Shown in pieces: positions 14,510-19,257 of a stretch of 19,257 nt of DNA; the first letter of the stretch is position 1; each line of letters starts with the position of its first letter. The stretch comes from Thermoproteota archaeon. GTDB lineage: Archaea; Korarchaeota; Korarchaeia; Korarchaeales; Korarchaeaceae. Position numbers and translations under genes: made by a program. The notes below the pieces were generated by a model that was not told the origin of the DNA, searched no databases, and worked only from the letters and a program-made list of their open reading frames with translations. The stretch lies in NCBI GenBank assembly GCA_003661365.1, contig QMVZ01000013.1, positions 1 to 19,257 on the forward strand, given 5' to 3'.

Positions 14510-15691
14510 CTAAAGGTCAAAAGCCTTCAGTACTTCTTGTGTTCTTGAAACCCCATTCCCTAGTCTTGCTTCATAACCAAGTTTGATCAATGCTCGTTCT
14601 ATTGCGGCAACGACCGATATTATGTCGTTAGCATTAACTGGCCCCATATGTCCAACCCTAAAGTACTTAGATTTTATCGGAGGGTATAATCCTCCAGCAA
14701 CAACCACGTTTCTATCAAGCATTTCTTGTCTAAACTTACCCAACTCTATTTTTTCTGGAAGGTAAACGGCTGTAACAGTAGATGCTGCTATTTTATCATC
14801 CTTAGCTATAAGCCTCAGCCCTAGCCCATGGATGCCGCTTCTAAATGCTTTGGATAGAGCTTCATGTCTTCTGAACCTGTTTCCTAACCCTTCTTCAAAA
14901 ATAAGTTCCAAACTTTTATGGAGCCCTATTATGAGGTTTACGGCGGGTGTGGCGAAATAGGCAGCTTTTAGGTTTTCGTAAGAGTTCATAATTTCGATCC
15001 ATTTAGTTAGGTCCATATAATATGGAGAATATTTAGATTGAGTCTCAGAAAGCCTGTTTATCGCCTTGGGTGAAAGCCAGAGGACTGCTAAACCTGGCGG
15101 TACTCCTAGGGCCTTTTGACTCCCAGTTAAAACCACATCTATTCCCCAATCCTCCATCCTTATCTCTTCACCAGCTACACTGCAAACACCATCTACGATT
15201 AGAAGGGCTTCGTGTTGGCTTACTATCTTACCAAGCTCCTTTATATCATGTCTAACCGATGTGCTAGTGTCTACATGCGTAACCGTAACTATGCCGTATT
15301 CCTTTTCCTCCAGCTTTTCAGCTATCCTTTTATTGTCAACAACCTCTCCAGGCTCCTTTATCCTAACAACATCTACATTGACCGGGTATCTACTTAACAA
15401 CTCAGCCATTCGGTCCCCAAACACTCCGTTAGAGATTACCAAAACATTCTCGCCCTTTCTTATGAAGTTTGAAGTGCCCGCCTCCATTGCTAATGTGCCT
15501 GAGCCCGCTAGAACGATGGGTTTGTAACCGTCATCTACATACAACAACTCCTTTAACTTGGTCAAAACATCAGAAAATATGCTAACGAAGCTTTTAGACG
15601 TGTGACTTAAATGTCCTAGGCTCAGAGATCGTAAGACGGAGGGATCAAATATTGTAGGACCTGGAATTGCCAACAATCTTCTCTCGCTCAT
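14510..15691 (-). CDS. Serine/alanine-glyoxylate-type aminotransferase (class V, PLP)
   Basis: A 393-residue class V (fold type I) aminotransferase, close to alanine-glyoxylate/serine-pyruvate aminotransferases. IPGPT (9-13) opens the protein, AGSGTLAME (62-70) binds the PLP phosphate, THVDTSTS (138-145) precedes the ring-stacking region, VDGVCS with Asp167 contacts the pyridine nitrogen, and GSQKALGVPPG (190-200) carries the PLP lysine Lys193. RVGHMG near residue 338 is the substrate-carboxylate Arg region. The preferred amino donor cannot be assigned; serine or alanine to glyoxylate or pyruvate is typical. ATG at 15691 is preceded by AGGGTGG and by TTTTAAATAA at 15721-15730. A 2-aminoethylphosphonate aminotransferase is less likely by motif. 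Confidence 0.9.
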   Translation of the reverse strand: MSERRLLAIPGPTIFDPSVLRSLSLGHLSHTSKSFVSIFSDVLTKLKELLYVDDGYKPIVLAGSGTLAMEAGTSNFIRKGENVLVISNGVFGDRMAELLSRYPVNVDVVRIKEPGEVVDNKRIAEKLEEKEYGIVTVTHVDTSTSVRHDIKELGKIVSQHEALLIVDGVCSVAGEEIRMEDWGIDVVLTGSQKALGVPPGLAVLWLSPKAINRLSETQSKYSPYYMDLTKWIEIMNSYENLKAAYFATPAVNLIIGLHKSLELIFEEGLGNRFRRHEALSKAFRSGIHGLGLRLIAKDDKIAASTVTAVYLPEKIELGKFRQEMLDRNVVVAGGLYPPIKSKYFRVGHMGPVNANDIISVVAAIERALIKLGYEARLGNGVSRTQEVLKAFDL

Positions 15692-15720
15692 GAAGCCACC
15701 CTGAAGTGGATTTTCCGAAT

Positions 15721-15730
15721 TTATTTAAAA
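15721..15730 (-). promoter_or_regulatory. TATA-like box for the aminotransferase gene
   Basis: The minus strand reads TTTTAAATAA, centred about 34 bp before the ATG at 15691, predicting a leader of about eight bases. Confidence 0.4.
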
Positions 15731-15771
15731 CTTGCAAAGAAGGAAAACTTCGTTTAAAGTAATTCGTTGAT

Positions 15772-16299
15772 TTAAAGATCCTTTCTAACAAGAGGAAAGT
15801 CTTTCGTTGGCTCGTCTACTACACGGAATCCCTCAGACAAATAAAAGGAAAGAGGACCTGATGGATTGTCTGAACTACCTCTTCTTGCAAAAGTCACAAT
15901 GGCCTTAAACCCGCGTTTTCTCAGATCTTCTATTACTGAGTTTAAAAGAAACCTTCCAAACCCTTTACCTCTATGTTCCTTGGCAACTATGTAGAGACAT
16001 GCTAAAAAGACCTCTTTTTGACTTATTTTGGTTGAACCATAGCTCTTAATGCTCGGGAATGCCTCAAAAGGGCCATAGAAAGCACATCCAATGGGCTTAT
16101 CTTCCAAATAGAGGATTTTTCCAACAAATCCAAATTTCTGAAATAACTCCTGCAGCCACTTTTTCTTCAAAATCCTTCTATCGATATCTTTAGGCACATT
16201 TTCAACGAAGGATGTGTCCTTCCAGTATAAACAACTAATACAAGGAGGAGGTATTTCATCAAAATTTGATGAGCTTATGTCTTTTACCTCCAAAAACAT
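15772..16299 (-). CDS. GNAT-family N-acetyltransferase with N-terminal CxxC
   Basis: A 175-residue GNAT protein that would transfer an acetyl group from acetyl-CoA; the acceptor is unknown. The acetyl-CoA pyrophosphate-binding loop is HRGKGFGRFLL (the R/QxxGxG/A motif), preceded by the strand ACLYIVAKE, and FYLSEGFRVV near the C-terminus is the usual last GNAT block. Near the N-terminus PPPCISCLYW contains CxxC followed by YW, a feature shared by a subset of archaeal and clostridial GNATs. The start is taken as ATG at 16299; the in-frame TTG at 16308 would add three residues. It is transcribed away from the ferritin-like gene, sharing a 100-bp intergenic region, and lies 80 bp before the aminotransferase gene, which appears to have its own promoter. 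Confidence 0.85.
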   Translation of the reverse strand: MFLEVKDISSSNFDEIPPPCISCLYWKDTSFVENVPKDIDRRILKKKWLQELFQKFGFVGKILYLEDKPIGCAFYGPFEAFPSIKSYGSTKISQKEVFLACLYIVAKEHRGKGFGRFLLNSVIEDLRKRGFKAIVTFARRGSSDNPSGPLSFYLSEGFRVVDEPTKDFPLVRKDL

Positions 16300-16368
16300 G
16301 CTACACAACTCTATGTACTAATACGCAAATTATGCTCTTAAAAAGAATCTTCTTTTGAGAACAACCAA

Positions 16369-16377
16369 CTATAAAAG
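16369..16377 (+). promoter_or_regulatory. TATA box of the ferritin-like gene (leaderless promoter)
   Basis: CTATAAAAG, preceded by CAACCAA, is among the best TATA matches in the window. Its centre is 27 bp before the ATG at 16400, so transcription should begin at or next to the start codon. No ribosome-binding site is present between them, which fits a leaderless mRNA. Confidence 0.6.
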
Positions 16378-16399
16378 AAAAAAGTAAAAGCCACATAAG

Positions 16400-16906
16400 A
16401 TGATTAGCGATCTCCAACTTTCAAAAATGCTGTTATGTATGGCTTTGTTAGAGCAAGAAATTTCCAAGTTTCTTCTAAATATAGCTGAGGCTCTTGAAGG
16501 AGGCAATGAGGCTAATGCAATTCTAATATATGTAGGGCTTGATTCATTGAAACACGAATATATTCTAGAGAAAATCGCGAAAGATTTAGTTGATGGTGTT
16601 GAGGTGGATCTAGAGAGTTGTCAAGATCTAGTGGGAACGGAGTCCGTTAAACTGATTAAACTCTTGAGGAAGAAAACCAAAGAGTTGATTGAGAGACCCA
16701 TATCAACAAAGCATGCAAGAAGGTTAATCGAGGAACAAACAAGAATGGAAGGTCAGATAGGGGAGGAATATCTTAATCTGTGCCAAGCAAAGGTATTCTC
16801 CATAGCAACCGCCTCTAAAAAGGCAAAAAGAGTTCTTGAGTTAATCTCAGAAGATGAAGAAAAACACATACAGTTGTTAAACGAGGCATTGGAATATTTG
16901 GTCTAA
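16400..16906 (+). CDS. Ferritin-like (rubrerythrin-fold) four-helix protein
   Basis: A 168-residue, almost wholly helical protein with the spacing of a rubrerythrin/ferritin-like diiron bundle. Candidate metal ligands are Glu18/Glu20 in helix one (LLEQEI), His52 in DSLKHEYIL, Glu111-Glu117 in EEQTRMEGQI, and Glu153 with His156 in EDEEKHIQLL. The second-helix ExxH is degenerate: Ser49 stands where Glu is expected, though Glu53 is next to the His. Possible roles are peroxide reduction, iron handling or another diiron oxidase-type reaction; there is no rubredoxin domain. The start is ATG at 16400 with a strong TATA box 27 bp before it. It is divergent from the GNAT gene and convergent with the helicase gene, 48 bp apart. 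Confidence 0.75.
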   Translation: MISDLQLSKMLLCMALLEQEISKFLLNIAEALEGGNEANAILIYVGLDSLKHEYILEKIAKDLVDGVEVDLESCQDLVGTESVKLIKLLRKKTKELIERPISTKHARRLIEEQTRMEGQIGEEYLNLCQAKVFSIATASKKAKRVLELISEDEEKHIQLLNEALEYLV

Positions 16907-16929
16907 CAGACACCTAAAAGCCTAACACC

Positions 16930-16955
16930 TCTCAATTGAGATATTTTTATCTTCT
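16930..16955. terminator. Palindrome plus T-rich tract between convergent ferritin-like and helicase genes
   Basis: TCTCAATTGAGA (16930-16941) is a perfect 12-bp palindrome, followed on the plus strand by TATTTTTATCTTCTT. This could end the ferritin-like transcript 24 bp after its stop. The stem is short, so the T-tract is probably the main signal. Confidence 0.35.
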
Positions 16956-19257
16956 TACGTCTCTAAAATTTTAGTCTGCTTCTCAAAGCCCTTTAAGGCG
17001 TAATAGATTTTATAAAGATTTATTACGCTCGATTTCATGTATTCTTCTGCTGTTTTCTTCAGGTACTTGGTGAAATAAGGCCATTTGAACTCTCCTCTCT
17101 CCTTAAGTAGGCTTGAGGATCTCTCCAGCTCTGTCCTTAAAGAAACCAAGTCGTTAGTTTCTCTCCACCCCAAAGTCCTTACAAGTTCCTCGAAAGGAGC
17201 TACTTCAACACTAAGAACCTTCTTTGCAAGTTCACTTACCTCAATGAGTCTTCCCTCTCTTTTCAGACCTTCAATTAGTAATGATGCAGATGTAAGCCTG
17301 AACTGGGTTAGGGCTTTCATAATAAGCGATAGGTCGTAAACTATAAAGCAAAATCCCCTGTCAACAAGAGAGTTTAATACCTTCCCCATCTCCTCCCAGC
17401 CGCTTGTTTCGAAGAACTCCTTAGAAAGGAGGACGTAAAAACTCTCTTCGCCATCAAATATTGCAGAACAGCCTAAAAGTACGTTCTCAGAGATGGGAAG
17501 GTTGATAAAATCAAAAGCAGCTGTCTTCAGAGCTCTGGAAGGTCTCGGAACCAAGATCTCTCTGTTCCCTATTTTTACTCTTATTTTCTCCCTTAGCATT
17601 AGATATTCTAGCATTCTCTTTGCATATCTCTTTGCTAAATCCCACCTCATTCCAGAGCTAAGTAGTTCAAAGTGGGCTTGATCATCAACTACCTGGAGCA
17701 GTATTTCTGAAAGTTCGTCTGGCTCAAATTCCTCAACCTTCTTTGAGACCTCCATCCAGTCAAGCTTCTCTATGAGCCCGGCACTATCTGGCTCATGAAG
17801 CAATAGGAGCTTCCTGTCTCCTACATTAACAACCTCATAGTAAATCGTGTCAAATGGTATTCCATAGGCAAGCCTGAGAACTAGGGTAACGAGAGCCATT
17901 CCAACTCTGCCCCAGATGATGTCCTCGGCAGGATCCAACTCTATTACAATTCCATAGGTGTAGTCTCTGTAAACGCCTCCTGTAGGTCCCAAAACCGGAA
18001 GGGATTTCCTATCCCTAATGAAGTAAGTCCTGTCGCCTGCACTGACAGGTCTGGATCTTCTGGCAGAAATTGTCCAATAAACTCTGTTCGGAATCTTCGT
18101 CCTTATTCCAAATCCATCCCTTGGAGGATCAACCACACAAATTACTTCAGAGTGCAGCCTTCCAGTGTAGTAGTCCCTGATCACATTTGGCTCCTCGCCC
18201 CAAGAGTGCTTTGTCTTCTCATACTCCTCATATGCAAAGGCAAGGGGATCGTAACTGAACACAGTCCTCATGGATAGCTGCTCTTCAACAACTCCGGTAA
18301 TGAACCTCCCTTTTCTAAGCAAGTCAACAACTACGGCGTCAGCGGAGTAATCTATGCAACCAGGTTGAAACCTCTCTACGAGATCACAATGTCCTATGTC
18401 CTCAAGGTAAACAGCCCTGTCGTCTTCCCTCTTCATCCTTTTCATCCCGTAGGGTGGCCCGAATTCGTAGAAGTTCATGTTTCTCCAAGCTCTCTTCCCT
18501 CTATCGGTTAGCCCTTCCTTGGAGATGAGCCCAAGATAGGAGAGGAGGGAAAGTTCGTCTTCAGTCAACTTCTCCCTTAGCTTAGGATTGACGAACTTGA
18601 ACAGTCCCTCAAATAGCAAGCAGTACTTGTTGTCTGGATTCACCAGGGCTTTTTCTAATGGGAGTTCTATCCATTTTCTAAGCGCACTTAATCCCCTAAG
18701 CAGGAGTTCTCTATCCCACCTCCTAACCGGAAGGATTATAGTTTCAGTAAACGGGAGTTCCTTCCTCCTGCCCTTCCTTCCCTCCTTCTGCCTGAACTCC
18801 CTAACATCTTCAGGAAGCCCCACGTGGACTATCCTAATCACGTTTCCTATGTCTATTCCCTGAGCCAAAGTCCTGGGAGAGACAATGACTTTCACCCTCC
18901 CTTCCCTTGCACCAGCTTCTATACTCGCTCTTGTGACTTTTGAGACTAGATGGTGGTGAGTTGCTATCCTAGCATCCTCTTCCTTAAGCCTAAGAAGCGT
19001 CCTTCTGTATAATTCCTCAGCACCCCTTATGCTCCTTGTAAAGACGATTGTAACCCCCTCGTCTCTAGCATAACTAGCAATTATCTCGGAAACGTCTACT
19101 TCTGCGCTGGGAGGCTCCAAGCCAGCATAACGAGCAACCTCAATTACCTTGTAGAAATCAAGCTTGAACCTATCAAAATCTTCTAACGCTCTTTTTATGT
19201 CCTCTCCAACCTCTTCTGTTATTATTTCATCTCTTCTCTCCCTAAGAGACAACCAAA
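16955..19257 (-). CDS. SF2 helicase, C-terminal part (cut by window edge), MrfA/Lhr-like with nuclease-like tail
   Basis: The gene is partial: the frame is open to the right edge, and the first TTG (19252) is not taken as the start because helicase motifs Q to III are absent and must lie outside. The visible 765 residues contain the second RecA domain (about 66-175), with FTRS (71-74), GIDIG (132-136, motif V) and QKEGRKGR (155-162, motif VI). A winged-helix-like stretch follows (225-260), then a region with LVERFQPGCIDY (291-302). Residues about 445-555 resemble the DUF1998/MZB region of MrfA (YprA) but lack its four Zn-binding Cys. Residues about 575-755 resemble an RNase H/DnaQ-like exonuclease fold: AAFDFINLP where AFDIET would be, and FIVYDLSL. 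It is probably a DNA-repair helicase with a degenerate MrfB-like nuclease tail. The tail assignment is an inference. Confidence 0.75.
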   Translation of the reverse strand, partial: WLSLRERRDEIITEEVGEDIKRALEDFDRFKLDFYKVIEVARYAGLEPPSAEVDVSEIIASYARDEGVTIVFTRSIRGAEELYRRTLLRLKEEDARIATHHHLVSKVTRASIEAGAREGRVKVIVSPRTLAQGIDIGNVIRIVHVGLPEDVREFRQKEGRKGRRKELPFTETIILPVRRWDRELLLRGLSALRKWIELPLEKALVNPDNKYCLLFEGLFKFVNPKLREKLTEDELSLLSYLGLISKEGLTDRGKRAWRNMNFYEFGPPYGMKRMKREDDRAVYLEDIGHCDLVERFQPGCIDYSADAVVVDLLRKGRFITGVVEEQLSMRTVFSYDPLAFAYEEYEKTKHSWGEEPNVIRDYYTGRLHSEVICVVDPPRDGFGIRTKIPNRVYWTISARRSRPVSAGDRTYFIRDRKSLPVLGPTGGVYRDYTYGIVIELDPAEDIIWGRVGMALVTLVLRLAYGIPFDTIYYEVVNVGDRKLLLLHEPDSAGLIEKLDWMEVSKKVEEFEPDELSEILLQVVDDQAHFELLSSGMRWDLAKRYAKRMLEYLMLREKIRVKIGNREILVPRPSRALKTAAFDFINLPISENVLLGCSAIFDGEESFYVLLSKEFFETSGWEEMGKVLNSLVDRGFCFIVYDLSLIMKALTQFRLTSASLLIEGLKREGRLIEVSELAKKVLSVEVAPFEELVRTLGWRETNDLVSLRTELERSSSLLKERGEFKWPYFTKYLKKTAEEYMKSSVINLYKIYYALKGFEKQTKILET

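Noticed and set aside
8284..15691. PhnA and the class V aminotransferase as a phosphonate degradation pathway
   Set aside because: They are over 5 kb apart with unrelated genes between, and the aminotransferase motifs fit serine/alanine-glyoxylate enzymes better than PhnW.

Overview
The window looks like a chromosomal segment of a thermophilic archaeon, probably of the TACK group (Thermoproteota or Korarchaeota-like). Arginine is coded mostly by AGA/AGG. Several genes have an A/T-rich TATA-like element about 24-28 bp before the start codon, as in leaderless archaeal transcripts. TTG and GTG starts are common, genes are tightly packed, and the S9A peptidase, TIGR03960-like radical SAM protein and AGT-type aminotransferase have archaeal character. 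The exact lineage cannot be fixed by eye. No rRNA, tRNA, CRISPR array, insertion sequence or prophage gene was recognised.

Layout. 1-431: a decayed metallo-beta-lactamase-fold gene on the plus strand. 432-2165 (minus): an anchored alpha/beta hydrolase and an uracil phosphoribosyltransferase-like protein with an unusual glycine-rich insertion. 2413-5338: a prolyl oligopeptidase (plus), overlapping tail-to-tail with a CPBP-like membrane protein (minus) that has lost the catalytic EE..R motif. 5588-8273 (plus): a two-gene operon of a DUF3267-like HExxH membrane protein and a penicillin-binding-protein/class C beta-lactamase-like serine hydrolase, then a YbaK-type aminoacyl-tRNA deacylase. 8284-9381 (minus): a phosphonoacetate hydrolase (PhnA) homologue with all expected metal ligands.

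9691-10896 (plus): a thioredoxin-like/CcdA fusion. 10904-12442 (minus): a radical SAM protein with an extra C-terminal four-cysteine motif. 12652-14443 (plus): a secreted or membrane-anchored protein of unknown function paired with a two-pass membrane protein carrying a cytoplasmic winged helix, a candidate sensor/regulator pair. 14510-16299 (minus): a serine/alanine-glyoxylate-type aminotransferase and a GNAT acetyltransferase. 16400-16906 (plus): a ferritin-like protein with a leaderless promoter. 16955 to the right edge (minus): the C-terminal part of an SF2 helicase whose tail resembles an MrfA-like region followed by a degenerate RNase H-like exonuclease domain.

The genes do not form one pathway. 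The left half is notably rich in hydrolases and peptidases, intact and decayed. The strongest leads are the helicase with its nuclease-like tail, the membrane-HTH pair, the CPBP pseudoprotease, the modified UPRT loop and the archaeal PhnA. A wholly new system is not proven by the sequence alone.
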